64,000 nt of DNA from Pontivivens ytuae (GTDB lineage: Bacteria > Pseudomonadota > Alphaproteobacteria > Rhodobacterales > Rhodobacteraceae): NCBI RefSeq assembly GCF_015679265.1, contig NZ_CP064942.1, positions 558,001 to 622,000 on the forward strand. Reading direction: 5' to 3'. How positions within the stretch are numbered: the stretch's first letter is position 1; the number at the start of each line of letters is the position of its first letter. Both the position numbers and the translations under genes were made by a program. Positions 19,818 through 28,818 of the stretch are shown one piece after another. Below the pieces are notes generated by a model. The model did no database searches. It was not told where the DNA came from and worked only from the letters and a program-made list of their open reading frames with translations.

Positions 19818-21425
19818 ATGCTGGACCGTGACCACAACGCCCCCGACCTGCCCGCCGAGATCGCCCGGCGGCGCACCTTCGCCATCATCTCGCACCCCGA
19901 TGCGGGCAAGACGACGCTGACCGAGAAGTTCCTGCTCTATGGCGGCGCAATCCAGATGGCCGGACAGGTGCGCGCGAAGGGCGAGGCGCGGCGCACGCGC
20001 TCGGACTTCATGCAGATGGAAAAGGACCGGGGCATTTCTGTCTCCGCGTCCGCCATGTCGTTCGAGTTCGCGGATTACTGGTTCAACCTGGTGGACACAC
20101 CGGGCCACTCCGACTTCTCCGAGGACACCTACCGCACGCTGACCGCAGTCGACGCGGCGATCATGGTGATCGACGGCGCGAAGGGGGTGGAGAGCCAGAC
20201 CCGCAAGCTCTTCGAGGTCTGCCGCCTGCGCGACCTGCCGATCCTGACCTTCTGCAACAAGATGGACCGGGAGAGCCGGGACACGTTCGAGATCATCGAC
20301 GAGATCCAGGAAAACCTCGCGATCGACGTCACACCCGCCTCCTGGCCCATCGGCTCGGGCCGCGATTTCCTCGGCTGCTACGACATGCTCAACGACCGGC
20401 TGGAGCTGATGAGCCGTGCGGACCGCAACACCAAGGCGGAGAGCGTGAAGATCGAGGGGCTGGACGATCCGAAGCTTGCCGAACACGTGCCCGGCGACCT
20501 TTTGGAAAAGCTGGTGGAGGAGGTCGAGATGGCGCGCGAGCTCCTGCCCGCCTTCGACCGGCAGGCCTTCCTCGACGGGACGCTGACGCCGATCTGGTTC
20601 GGCTCGGCCATCAACTCCTTCGGCGTGCAGGAGTTGATGCGCGGCATCGGCGATTTCGGTCCCGAACCGCAGGTGCGCCCCGCCGAGCCCCGGCAGGTCG
20701 GCCCCGATGAGAAGAAGGTCGCGGGCTTCGTCTTCAAGGTGCAGGCCAACATGGACCCCAAGCACCGCGACCGCGTCGCCTTCGTCCGCCTGTGCTCCGG
20801 CCATTTCAAGCGGGGGATGAAGGTCCATCACGTGCGCTCGAAAAAGCCGATGGCGGTGTCGAACCCGGTGATGTTCCTCGCCTCCGACCGGGAGCTGGCC
20901 GAGGAAGCTTGGGCCGGCGATATCATCGGCATCCCCAACCACGGCCAGCTGCGCATCGGGGATGCGCTGACCGAAGGCGAGGACCTGCGCTTCACCGGCA
21001 TCCCCTCCTTCGCGCCGGAGCTGTTGCAGTCCGTCCGCGCGGGCGACCCGATGAAGGCGAAGCATCTCGACAAGGCGCTCCAGCAGTTCGCCGAGGAAGG
21101 GGCCGCCAAGATCTTCAAGCCGATGATCGGCTCGGGCGCCATCGTCGGCGTCGTCGGCCAGCTCCAGTTCGAGGTGCTGGCGAGCCGGATCGAGCTGGAA
21201 TACGGCTTGCCCGTCCGCTTCGAGCCGACGCAGTTCACCTCGGCGCGCTGGCTCTCGGGGCCGCAAGGAGAGATCGACCGCTTCGCCAACCAGAACAAGG
21301 GTCACATGGCGAGCGATCACGACGGCGACCCGGTCTACCTCACCCGCCTGCAATGGGACATCGACCGGGTGGAACGCGACTGGCCCGACCTGAAGCTGAC
21401 GGCAACGAAGGAAATGCTGACCTGA
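19818..21425 (+). CDS. prfC: Peptide chain release factor 3
   Basis: 535 residues, the normal RF3 length. GTPase domain: P-loop SHPDAGKTT near residue 20, switch II DTPGHSDFSEDTYRTL, NKMD, and a C-terminal domain ending near DLKLTATKEML. It recycles RF1/RF2 from the ribosome after peptide release. The stop codon shares one base with the ATG of the next gene (TGATG), so the small downstream gene is probably coupled to it. Confidence 0.97.
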   Translation: MLDRDHNAPDLPAEIARRRTFAIISHPDAGKTTLTEKFLLYGGAIQMAGQVRAKGEARRTRSDFMQMEKDRGISVSASAMSFEFADYWFNLVDTPGHSDFSEDTYRTLTAVDAAIMVIDGAKGVESQTRKLFEVCRLRDLPILTFCNKMDRESRDTFEIIDEIQENLAIDVTPASWPIGSGRDFLGCYDMLNDRLELMSRADRNTKAESVKIEGLDDPKLAEHVPGDLLEKLVEEVEMARELLPAFDRQAFLDGTLTPIWFGSAINSFGVQELMRGIGDFGPEPQVRPAEPRQVGPDEKKVAGFVFKVQANMDPKHRDRVAFVRLCSGHFKRGMKVHHVRSKKPMAVSNPVMFLASDRELAEEAWAGDIIGIPNHGQLRIGDALTEGEDLRFTGIPSFAPELLQSVRAGDPMKAKHLDKALQQFAEEGAAKIFKPMIGSGAIVGVVGQLQFEVLASRIELEYGLPVRFEPTQFTSARWLSGPQGEIDRFANQNKGHMASDHDGDPVYLTRLQWDIDRVERDWPDLKLTATKEMLT

Positions 21426-21913
21426 TGCCTGACGGGTGGGTGTGCCTTGGCTGCAAGTATGGGGAGGGCAAGCCGCCCTGCCGCACATCGGACGGAGCCT
21501 TCCGGCCCGATCACGTCGCGGACGCCTATCTCGAATACTGCGGAGATCGCGGGTCGGATGCCGATCGCGACGCGTTTTTCTGGGCGTGGAACTGCCTGAA
21601 CGATCGCATCACCGAAGCGGGCGACCTGCGTGATATCTTCGCCACGCTAGATGCACTACTCTCAAAGATAACATCTGTCGAAGGGGCCGCCGATGTCGCA
21701 GCCGGGCCGCTCGAAAATCTGGTTGCCTATCGCGGCAGCGAGGCCATCGACTGGATCGAGAACCGGGCCGCGAGCTCCGAACGCTTCCGCTACCTGCTGA
21801 CCGGCGTCTGGTCGCAGGGCGAGCGGTGCGGCGCCGACATCTGGGCCCGTGTCGAGGCGGCCCGCGCGGGCGGGTCGCACATGGACCTGGACGGTCTGCC
21901 GCCGCTGTCTTGA
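21425..21913 (+). CDS. DUF6869-like small protein
   Basis: 162 residues from ATG 21425, overlapping the prfC stop by one base. Cys-containing N-terminus (CLGCKYGEGKPPC) followed by an acidic region, then GPLENLVAYRGSEAIDWIE and RFRYLLTGVW, a pattern resembling the DUF6869 family (GPLE-L...G...ID-IE...FR-LL-GVW). The CxxC...C cluster at residues 7-18 could bind a metal. Function unknown. No signal peptide or membrane helix. Confidence 0.65.
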   Translation: MPDGWVCLGCKYGEGKPPCRTSDGAFRPDHVADAYLEYCGDRGSDADRDAFFWAWNCLNDRITEAGDLRDIFATLDALLSKITSVEGAADVAAGPLENLVAYRGSEAIDWIENRAASSERFRYLLTGVWSQGERCGADIWARVEAARAGGSHMDLDGLPPLS

Positions 21914-22230
21914 AGCAAGCCGGACCGGCAAGGGCAGGACGATGCCAGTTGCGAAACCCGTATGAAACGTCCGCAGCGAAAGGGTAGCAGGATGCCCGGG
22001 CAGGCTGGTGTCATGTGCCCTGCCCCTCGTTCCGACAGCCCTTTCGCCACCGGAAGCCGACGTGAGGCTCAGGCCCGAACGTCGTCCCGCTGGAGCGGGC
22101 CAGCCTCGATCCATCTCGGGTTCGAGCACGGACCCGCGAGCCCGTTCTCAGCATCGCAGCGCCCTGGATGACGGCGGCGCGGTGAGCGTGATGGATACAT
22201 CACTCACGGCGGGCTTGGCACCACCCGGTC
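21914..22230. other. Intergenic region without a gene
   Basis: About 320 bp between convergent genes with no credible open frame, ribosome site or strong T-run terminator. Confidence 0.5.
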
Positions 22231-23040
22231 TCAGACCGTCTTCTTCGCCTTCTCGTACCACTGGGCGATCAGGGCGACGTTGCGGCGGACCTGGGCGAGC
22301 TCCTCGGCCACCCTGTCGGTAGAGGTGCTGTCGGGCAGCTTCTTGTCCTTCATGGCCCAGGCGTTGATCGGCGTGATCAGCCTGTAGATCTGCTTCCATT
22401 CCTGCGAGTTGCGATCATAGAGCTTCTGCAGGTTGCCCATCTGGGCATAGATGTCCCGCGTCGCCGTCGTGATGCCGCCGTTGAAGCCCTTCACGGTCGG
22501 GTCGCGCTCCTGGATGGTGAGCCACCGCGCCGCCTTCTTGATCGTCGTGGGGATGTTGGCGAGGTACTGCTTCTTCGACGAGATGACCGCCTGCATCCCC
22601 TGCTGTTCCTTCTCCCAGAGATCCTCGGTCTTCTCCGCCACGGATTTCGCGGAGGCCAAGCAGATGTCGATCACGCTGGAGAAGATTTCGAGATGAAAGT
22701 CGAGGTCGGCGGCCTTCTTCTTCTCGTCACGCGTGCGGGCCGCCCGCTTCTCCTCGGTGATGACCGTAACGAGGTGGTCGATGTACTTGTCGCCGATCGT
22801 CTCCGCCGACGTCAACTTGGTCTTGAAGGTGGTCAGTGCCGCCTGGCGCTTGTCGCGCGCGGCACCGTTGAGCTGGGCGTAGGCCTTGTCGAGCGCGTCG
22901 AGAGCCTTCGTGACGGACGTGCTCTTGCTGTAGCGGGTCATGAACTTGTCGCCGGGCGGCCGCTTCTTGGCCGCTACCTTGAACTGCTTCTTCGCACTTT
23001 CCCACTCGGCCTTCCACTGGCCGGGACTTGCCATTGCCAT
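22231..23040 (-). CDS. Unrecognised 269-residue helical protein
   Basis: The protein is rich in Lys, Ala, Gln and Glu, has no signal peptide or membrane helix, and is almost entirely predicted helix; likely coiled coils lie around residues 40-135 (DALDKAYAQLNGAARDKRQA, EEKRAARTRDEKKKAADL). The end carries QEWKQIYRLITPINAWAMKD and EELAQVRRNVALIAQWYEKA. I do not recognise a family. AGGAG lies 11 nt before ATG 23040; ATG 23034 is an alternative. It is a single gene, divergent from the PCuAC-like gene, and has core-like base composition. Confidence 0.7.
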   Translation of the reverse strand: MAMASPGQWKAEWESAKKQFKVAAKKRPPGDKFMTRYSKSTSVTKALDALDKAYAQLNGAARDKRQAALTTFKTKLTSAETIGDKYIDHLVTVITEEKRAARTRDEKKKAADLDFHLEIFSSVIDICLASAKSVAEKTEDLWEKEQQGMQAVISSKKQYLANIPTTIKKAARWLTIQERDPTVKGFNGGITTATRDIYAQMGNLQKLYDRNSQEWKQIYRLITPINAWAMKDKKLPDSTSTDRVAEELAQVRRNVALIAQWYEKAKKTV

Positions 23041-23185
23041 CTTGCTACGTGCTCCTGCCGTATTTCACACTGTCCATGAGTGCCCGCGATGGCGGCGGAG
23101 GTTCAGTGCCTCGCGCATGTGTCGCAAAACCGACATCGACGCGGCCTAGGTGCACTGTGATAATGTATCAGAACGGAGTGCCCCT

Positions 23186-23797
23186 ATGCGCGCCCTGCCC
23201 CTCATCCTCGCCCTGATGGCCGCCCCCGCGCTTGCGGAGGGCGAGCATGGCCATGACCACGATCACGAGGAGCATGCGGAGGGGGAGCATCACGACGCGC
23301 ATGACGATCATGGCCACGAGGACCATGCCGGCCACGACGATCACGGGCATGGCGACCATGCGCACGAGGAACATGCCGGCGACGATGACGGGCACCTGTC
23401 GGAGGTCGAGGGCGTCCGCATCCTGCATGCCTGGACGCCGGCGACCCGGCGCGGCCCCGCGCCGATCTATTTCGAGTTCGAGAACGAGCGCGATGCGCCG
23501 GTCATGGTGACCGGCGGCGCCACGGATCACGGTGAGGCGGCCGCGGTGATGGGCGTCTCACTCACCGCGGGCGGCGCACCCGTGACGCTGGGCGAGATGG
23601 AGATCCTCGCTGGCGACGACGTCGATTTCGACGCGCAGGGCGTGTTCCTGATGCTGGTCGAGATCGATGAACCGCTGGAGGAGGGTCAGTCCTTCCCCCT
23701 CGACATCACCGTGGAGCCGGTGGGCACCATCGAGGTGCAGGTCGACGTGCTGGCCGCGGACGCGACCCGGCACCCCCATGCCGGGCACGTCCACTAG
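23186..23797 (+). CDS. PCuAC-like copper chaperone with His-rich N-terminus
   Basis: 203 residues from ATG 23186 (GGAG 7 nt upstream). Signal peptide RALPLILALMAAPALAEG, then about 50 residues dominated by His, Asp and Glu (repeats of GHDDHGH and HAHEEHA type), a likely metal-binding tail. The folded part (EGVRILHAWTPATRRGPAP, IYFEFEN) resembles PCu(A)C/DUF461 periplasmic copper chaperones that help load cytochrome oxidase CuA. The canonical H-M-x10-M-x21-H-x-M set is only partly visible, so copper specificity is inference. The C-terminus ends HPHAGHVH, a second His cluster. Confidence 0.8.
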   Translation: MRALPLILALMAAPALAEGEHGHDHDHEEHAEGEHHDAHDDHGHEDHAGHDDHGHGDHAHEEHAGDDDGHLSEVEGVRILHAWTPATRRGPAPIYFEFENERDAPVMVTGGATDHGEAAAVMGVSLTAGGAPVTLGEMEILAGDDVDFDAQGVFLMLVEIDEPLEEGQSFPLDITVEPVGTIEVQVDVLAADATRHPHAGHVH

Positions 23798-23800
23798 GGC

Positions 23801-24061
23801 TCAGCGCGCGGAGCGGCTCATGCGGGAGTGACGGATCGAGCGCAGTTCGTCCGCGCCGATATATTCGCGCGACCGGCTGGCGGTGCGCACGATCTTGCGA
23901 CCGCCCAGCTCGCGCATGATCCAGGCCAGCGCCAGGATGCCGAGCACGATGCCCGCGACGATCATCGCCCCGCCCACGGGGCCCGCGTCGCGGATCGTCG
24001 CGACCAGCTTCAGGATCAGGGCCAATGGGACCACGATGGCCCCGATCAGAAATTCCAGCAT
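23801..24061 (-). CDS. Small two-helix membrane protein
   Basis: 86 residues from ATG 24061, chosen for the GAGGGGGAACGAG stretch upstream and because it begins directly in a helix (LEFLIGAIVVPLALIL). Second helix around 33-52 (GGAMIVAGIVLGILALAW), then a basic cytoplasmic tail with many Arg/Ser. Unrecognised; it converges with the PCuAC-like gene with only 3 bp between the stops. Confidence 0.6.
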   Translation of the reverse strand: MLEFLIGAIVVPLALILKLVATIRDAGPVGGAMIVAGIVLGILALAWIMRELGGRKIVRTASRSREYIGADELRSIRHSRMSRSAR

Positions 24062-24117
24062 ACCACTCGTTCCCCCTCGCAGCGTTTCTTGCTCACAAGA
24101 CGCGGGATGTTTCGGGC

Positions 24118-24195
24118 CATTTGAAGGCACCTTTCTTGCCTAAACGTGACCACGTCCCGAAAAGGCCTGCGACAAAGGTGCCGTTTCTTCAAATG
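24118..24195. repeat. Interrupted long inverted repeat
   Basis: CATTTGAAG plus GCACCTTT (24118-24134) is complementary to AAAGGTGCC and CTTCAAATG (24174-24195), with a 5-nt insertion in the right arm and a GC-rich middle of about 40 bp. It lies between the fpr end and the start of the small membrane gene, both on the minus strand, so it could be a leader structure, an attenuator or the end of fpr. Confidence 0.5.
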
Positions 24196-24301
24196 AAGCG
24201 CGATTGTCCCCACGGCTGCCGCCCCCCGACGGCCCGCCCAGTTGGGCAGAGGCGGCGCTGTCGGGCAAGGCCGGGATGCAGCGGAAGCGCGGGTGTGGCG
24301 C

Positions 24302-25114
24302 TCAGTCCACGAATGCCTTTTCGATGACGAAGTCGCCGGGGTCGGAGTTCGAGCCCTCCTTCATCCCGGCCGCCTCGCAGATCGCCTTGTGCTCCTGCAG
24401 CATCGCCATGGAGCCACAGATCATCACCCGGTCGGTGGCGGGATCGAAGGGGGCGCCTGTGGCCTCGGCAAAGCGGCCGTCACGCAGCCAGTCGGTCATC
24501 CGGCCCATCGTCTCGGAGCTCTCGCGCGTGGTGGTGGAGACCAGGGTGAGCTTGTCGCCCACGATCTCAGGCAGGAACTCGTGCTCCTCGATATGGCGGA
24601 TCAGGTCCTTGCCGTAGTCGAGCTCGTGCACCTCACGGCAGGTGTGGGTGAGGATGACCTCGTCGAACTTCTCGTAGGTCTCGGGGTCGCGGATCACGCT
24701 GGCGAAGGGCGCGATGCCGGTGCCGGTGGAGAACAGGATCAGCCGCTTGCCCGGCGTCAGCGCGTCGTGCACCAGCGTGCCGACGGGCTTTGCGCGCATG
24801 ACGATCTCATCGCCCGGCTTCAGGTGCTGGAGGCGGGAGGTGAGCGGCCCGTCCTGCACCTTGATGGAGTAGAACTCCAGATGCTCCTCCCACGCGGGGC
24901 TCGCGATGGAGTAGGCGCGCAGGAGCGGTCGCTCCCCATCCACCAGCCCGATCATCACGAACTCGCCGGAGCGGAAGCGCAGGCTGTCAGGCCGTTGGCA
25001 GGTGAAGGAGAAGGTGCGGTCGGTCCAGTGCGTCACGCCGGTGACGGTGAGGAACGTGACGCCCCGCAGCCCCTTGGGCAGCTCGGCTTCGGGCGTGGCG
25101 GCGGTGTAGGTCAT
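24302..25114 (-). CDS. fpr: Ferredoxin--NADP reductase
   Basis: 270 residues from ATG 25114 (GCAGGAG upstream), matching the bacterial FPR length. FAD-binding motif RAYSIAS (R-x-Y-S), the NADP-binding FSTGTGIAPF, and the C-terminal EKAFVD typical of subclass I bacterial FNRs with an aromatic-then-short extension. It moves electrons between NADPH and ferredoxin/flavodoxin, for example in oxidative stress or nitrogen metabolism. Monocistronic. Confidence 0.95.
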   Translation of the reverse strand: MTYTAATPEAELPKGLRGVTFLTVTGVTHWTDRTFSFTCQRPDSLRFRSGEFVMIGLVDGERPLLRAYSIASPAWEEHLEFYSIKVQDGPLTSRLQHLKPGDEIVMRAKPVGTLVHDALTPGKRLILFSTGTGIAPFASVIRDPETYEKFDEVILTHTCREVHELDYGKDLIRHIEEHEFLPEIVGDKLTLVSTTTRESSETMGRMTDWLRDGRFAEATGAPFDPATDRVMICGSMAMLQEHKAICEAAGMKEGSNSDPGDFVIEKAFVD

Positions 25115-25175
25115 CGCGGTCTCCTGCTGTCGAGCCGCAATGTGCTTAGCCGCGCCACGCCCGCGCATCAACCGT

Positions 25176-25877
25176 TCAGGCCGCCGCGCGTGCCTCCAGC
25201 GCTTCAAGAAGAAGTGCGGTCACGTTCGCGGTGGAGGCCGGGTTCTGCCCCGTCACCAGCCGCCCGTCGCGCACGGCGTGGGCCGCGAAGTGCTGCGGGT
25301 TCGCCTCAAACACGGCGCCCTGCTCGCGGAGGCGGGTCTCAAGCAGATACGGCACGGTCTCGGCTAGGCCGACGGCGACCTCCTCCGCATCGGTGAAGGC
25401 GTTGACGCGGCGCCCGGCGACCAGCGGCTTGCCGTCCTCGGCCCTTGCCGCGAGCAGCCCGGCGGGGCCATGGCAGACCGCGCCGACCACGGCTCCCGTC
25501 GCCCAGGCGGTGGAGAGCACACGGCCGAGATTGGCGCTCTGCGCCAGATCCCACATCGTGCCGTGCCCGCCGGGCAGGTAGACGAGGTCGTAGGCGGTGG
25601 CATCGACCTCCGCGATCGGGATGGTGTCGGCAATGCGGGCCATCGCGTCGGCATCGGCCATGATGCGGGCGACGGGCTCGGGCCGCCCCTCCTCCTTAGC
25701 GGAACCGGGATCGGCGGGGGCCGCGCCGCCCTTGATGCTCGCGAATTCGACGTCGTAGCCGTGGGCGGTCAGCTCCAGGTAGGGAAGCGCCAGCTCCTCC
25801 CAGTAGAAGCCGGTGGGTCGGCCGGTCTCGCCGATGCGGTCGTGCGAGGTCAGAACGAAAAGCGCCTTGCGGATCAT
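25176..25877 (-). CDS. DJ-1/PfpI family (Hsp31-like) protein
   Basis: 233 residues from ATG 25877 with an excellent GGAGG site. Opens RKALFVLTSHDRIGETGRPTGFYWEE, as in type 1 glutamine-amidotransferase-like Hsp31/YedU-type proteins. The nucleophile elbow is AVCHGPAGLL (Cys-His), preceded by YLPGGHGTMWDL. Members act as glyoxalase III or deglycase-type stress proteins. A LysR regulator is transcribed divergently 96 bp away and is the likely controller. Confidence 0.9.
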   Translation of the reverse strand: MIRKALFVLTSHDRIGETGRPTGFYWEELALPYLELTAHGYDVEFASIKGGAAPADPGSAKEEGRPEPVARIMADADAMARIADTIPIAEVDATAYDLVYLPGGHGTMWDLAQSANLGRVLSTAWATGAVVGAVCHGPAGLLAARAEDGKPLVAGRRVNAFTDAEEVAVGLAETVPYLLETRLREQGAVFEANPQHFAAHAVRDGRLVTGQNPASTANVTALLLEALEARAAA

Positions 25878-25973
25878 GGAAACCTCCTTCGGTTGCGATG
25901 CTCCGAAGATGGGATGGCGGAGCCTGTCGGAAAAATCATTGAAACGGGTATCAGCCATAGATCAGATTATGGC

Positions 25974-26879
25974 ATGGTTCCGCTCATTCCGCTCCGCACC
26001 TTTCTGGAAGTGCGCCGCACCGGCTCAATCTCTGCCGCGGCCGCGCGGCTCGGCATCACGCAGCCGGCGGCCTCCACTCACATTCGCCTGTTGGAGGATC
26101 AGCTCGGTCGGCCGCTCTTCACCCGGCACGCGCGGGGGGTGGAGCCGACGCCGATGGCCGAGGATCTGGCCGACGCGGTGGGCGGTGCGCTCGACGGGAT
26201 CGAGGCGCGCTATGCCCGCCTGCGCGCCCGGGGGGCCGGGGTCGAGGGGATCGTGCGCCTGATCGGCCCGCCGGAATTCGTGCAACACGCGCTCGTCCCC
26301 GCCCTCACCCGGCTGGCGGAGAGCGGGGTGGACCTGCGGATCGCGCTCGGCGGGGCGGAGGCGATCTATGCCGCCCTCGCCGACGGGCAGGCCGACCTCG
26401 CCATCACCGCGTCCGCCCCCGACGACCCGGCGCTCGGCGCCGAGCGGATCGCGGAGGAGCGGCTGCTGGCGGTGGCGAGCCCGCGCTGGATCGCCGCGCA
26501 CGGCGCACCCGGCCTTGCGGACGCGCGCGCCCACCCGCCGCTCGCCTACGACACCGACCTGCCGCTGATCCGCATCGTCATCTCCGCCGCCGGGCATCCG
26601 CCCGATGCTCTGCCGCCGCCCCGCGCCACGGCGCCCGACCTGCGGCTGTTGCGCGACATGGCGGAAGCCGGGCTCGGCTGGACGGTGCTGCCGCATTACC
26701 TTGCCCGCGAGGCCTTGCGCAGCGGCACTCTCACCCGGCTCGCCGCACCCGAACCGCCGGCCAATCCGCTCTTTCTCACCTGGCCGCGCAGCGCCCTGCG
26801 CACCCCGCGGGTCACCCATGCGCGGGACGTCCTGCGCGACCTTCTGGCCCAACGCAGCGACACGACAGCCACCCTTTAG
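25974..26879 (+). CDS. LysR family transcriptional regulator
   Basis: 301 residues from ATG 25974. The N-terminal winged HTH is complete (LRTFLEVRRTGSISAAAARL, then ITQPAASTHIRLLEDQLG), followed by a substrate-binding domain with IVRLIGPPEF and GLGWTVLPHYLARE. An ATG at 25902 would add 24 residues and reach into the divergent promoter region, so it is less likely. Divergent to the DJ-1-like gene, the classic LysR arrangement, so it probably regulates that gene and itself. The inducer is unknown. Confidence 0.88.
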   Translation: MVPLIPLRTFLEVRRTGSISAAAARLGITQPAASTHIRLLEDQLGRPLFTRHARGVEPTPMAEDLADAVGGALDGIEARYARLRARGAGVEGIVRLIGPPEFVQHALVPALTRLAESGVDLRIALGGAEAIYAALADGQADLAITASAPDDPALGAERIAEERLLAVASPRWIAAHGAPGLADARAHPPLAYDTDLPLIRIVISAAGHPPDALPPPRATAPDLRLLRDMAEAGLGWTVLPHYLAREALRSGTLTRLAAPEPPANPLFLTWPRSALRTPRVTHARDVLRDLLAQRSDTTATL

Positions 26880-26888
26880 GCTGTTTTA

Positions 26889-26917
26889 TTGACTCCGGCG
26901 GCCGAAATTGTCATATG
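26889..26917 (+). promoter_or_regulatory. Candidate promoter of the DEAD-box helicase
   Basis: TTGACT (26889-26894), 17-bp spacer, CATATG (26912-26917). The -35 is good, the -10 weak. A hairpin ACCACC-AATTCG-GGTGGT (about 26937-26954) follows in the 5' leader, which runs about 100 nt to the ATG. Confidence 0.4.
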
Positions 26918-27018
26918 CCGCGCAGTCATTGACGCACCACCAATTCGGGTGGTCCCGGTCGCTGTGGATGAGAGCGGCCATTCATGAAGCCGCAACTCAC
27001 ATCGCGCGAAGGACATAC

Positions 27019-28512
27019 ATGACGAAGTTTACCGATCTCGATCTCGACGAGAAGGTTCTGAAGGCCGTGACCGAGGCGGGCTACGAGACGCCCACCCCGA
27101 TCCAGGCCGAAGCCATTCCCCATGCCCTGATGGGCAAGGACGTGCTTGGCATCGCCCAGACCGGTACCGGCAAGACGGCGAGCTTCACGCTGCCGATGAT
27201 CTCGATCCTCGCGCAGGGCCGCGCGCGGGCGCGGATGCCCCGCTCGCTGATCCTCTGCCCGACGCGGGAGCTCGCGGCCCAGGTGGCCGAGAACTTCGAG
27301 ATCTACGGCAAGTATCACAAGCTCACCATGGCGCTCTTGATCGGCGGGGTGAGCTTCAAGGATCAGGACAAGCTCATCGACCGCGGCGTCGACGTGCTGA
27401 TCGCGACACCGGGCCGCCTGCTCGACCATTTCGAGCGCGGCAAGCTGATGCTCACCGGCGTGCAGGTGATGGTGGTGGACGAGGCCGACCGGATGCTCGA
27501 CATGGGTTTCATCCCGGATATCGAACGCATCTTCGGCCTGACGCCCTTCACCCGGCAGACGCTGTTTTTCTCCGCCACCATGGCGCCGGAGATCACGCGG
27601 ATCACCGAGACCTTCCTGCACAATCCCGTGCGGGTCGAGGTCGCGCGGCAGGCGACGACCTCCGAGACGATCACGCAGGGCGTCGTGCTCCACAAACCCT
27701 CCGGCAAGAAGGGCGCGGACGGGGAGAAGCGCGAGGTGCTGCGCCGCCTGATCGAGGCGGAGGAGAACCTGACCAACGGCATCATCTTCTGCAACCGCAA
27801 GCGCGACGTGGACATCGTCGCGAAGTCGCTGAAGAAGCACGGCATGGACGCCGCCGCGATCCACGGCGACCTCGACCAGTCGGTGCGGATGAAGACGCTC
27901 GACGGCTTCCGCGGTGGCGATCTTAAGCTGCTGGTCGCCTCCGACGTGGCCGCGCGCGGGCTCGACATTCCGAACGTCTCCCACGTCTTCAACTTCGACG
28001 TGCCGATCCATTCGGAGGACTACGTGCACCGCATCGGCCGCACGGGCCGCGCCGGGCGCGAGGGCAAGGCGGTGATGATCTGCTTCCCGCACGAGCAGAA
28101 GTATCTCGAGAAGATCGAGGAGCTCGTGAAGAAGGAGATCCCGCGCCTCGACAGCCCGCTGACCAGCGTGCCCGAGGCGGCGGAGGACAGCGCCGAGGAG
28201 GAGAAGCCCAGGCGCTCCCGCTCCCGCAGCCGGTCCCGCAAGTCCGAGGAGACGACGGTGGAGACGGCCGCGGAGCAGCAGGCGCCCGAGAAGGAGCAGA
28301 AGCCGCGGCGCGAGCGCGGCGGCAAGGGCCGCGGGCGGCGCGAGGACAACAAGATCGTCGGCATGGGCGACCACGTCCCGGCCTTCATGCTGCGCGAGAT
28401 CAAGCTGCCGAAGCCGACCCGCAAGTCAGCGAAGGCCGACGAGGCGGAGGTGGAGGCCGAGACCCCTGCCTCCGAGACCTCCGAAGAGGGATCGACCGGC
28501 GCCGCCGCCTGA
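27019..28512 (+). CDS. DEAD-box ATP-dependent RNA helicase (RhlE-type)
   Basis: 497 residues from ATG 27019 (AAGGA upstream). All helicase motifs are present in order: Q motif (TPTPIQAEAIP), I (TGTGKT), Ia (PTREL), Ib (TPGRLLDH), II (DEAD), III (SAT), IV-V (ARGLDIP), VI (HRIGRTGRAG). Beyond residue about 390 the tail is low-complexity and basic/acidic, with an RSRSRSRSRK run and GGKGRGRRE, likely RNA binding. The class unwinds structured RNA in ribosome assembly, decay or cold adaptation. A strong terminator follows. Confidence 0.95.
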   Translation: MTKFTDLDLDEKVLKAVTEAGYETPTPIQAEAIPHALMGKDVLGIAQTGTGKTASFTLPMISILAQGRARARMPRSLILCPTRELAAQVAENFEIYGKYHKLTMALLIGGVSFKDQDKLIDRGVDVLIATPGRLLDHFERGKLMLTGVQVMVVDEADRMLDMGFIPDIERIFGLTPFTRQTLFFSATMAPEITRITETFLHNPVRVEVARQATTSETITQGVVLHKPSGKKGADGEKREVLRRLIEAEENLTNGIIFCNRKRDVDIVAKSLKKHGMDAAAIHGDLDQSVRMKTLDGFRGGDLKLLVASDVAARGLDIPNVSHVFNFDVPIHSEDYVHRIGRTGRAGREGKAVMICFPHEQKYLEKIEELVKKEIPRLDSPLTSVPEAAEDSAEEEKPRRSRSRSRSRKSEETTVETAAEQQAPEKEQKPRRERGGKGRGRREDNKIVGMGDHVPAFMLREIKLPKPTRKSAKADEAEVEAETPASETSEEGSTGAAA

Positions 28513-28536
28513 TCTGACGCCTCTCTCGACAATCAA

Positions 28537-28578
28537 AACACCTCCCCTGCCGGATCGGCGTGGAGGTGTTCTCGTTTT
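28537..28578 (+). terminator. Rho-independent terminator of the helicase gene
   Basis: AACACCTCC (28537-28545) pairs with GGAGGTGTT (28562-28570), followed by CTCGTTTT. The 9-bp stem is perfect; it lies 25 bp after the stop. Confidence 0.85.
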
Positions 28579-28818
28579 GCGGAACAGATTCGCTGAATCT
28601 CGCGCATGCACCCTCAATTTCTTCGCAAAACGATGAAAATTGTGCGCGAAAAGCCGCTTTGGTCGCAGGCTAATCATCTCAAGGTTGTGATCTACTTCAC
28701 AAACGCAATTTCAACGGGAACGCCGGGCAGGCTCCCGCATTTATCGGGTGCGGGAGGCCACAAGCGGCGCACCCGATTGCGCGCCGGAGAAGCGACAAGA
28801 GGCCCGAGGAGTTTTCAC

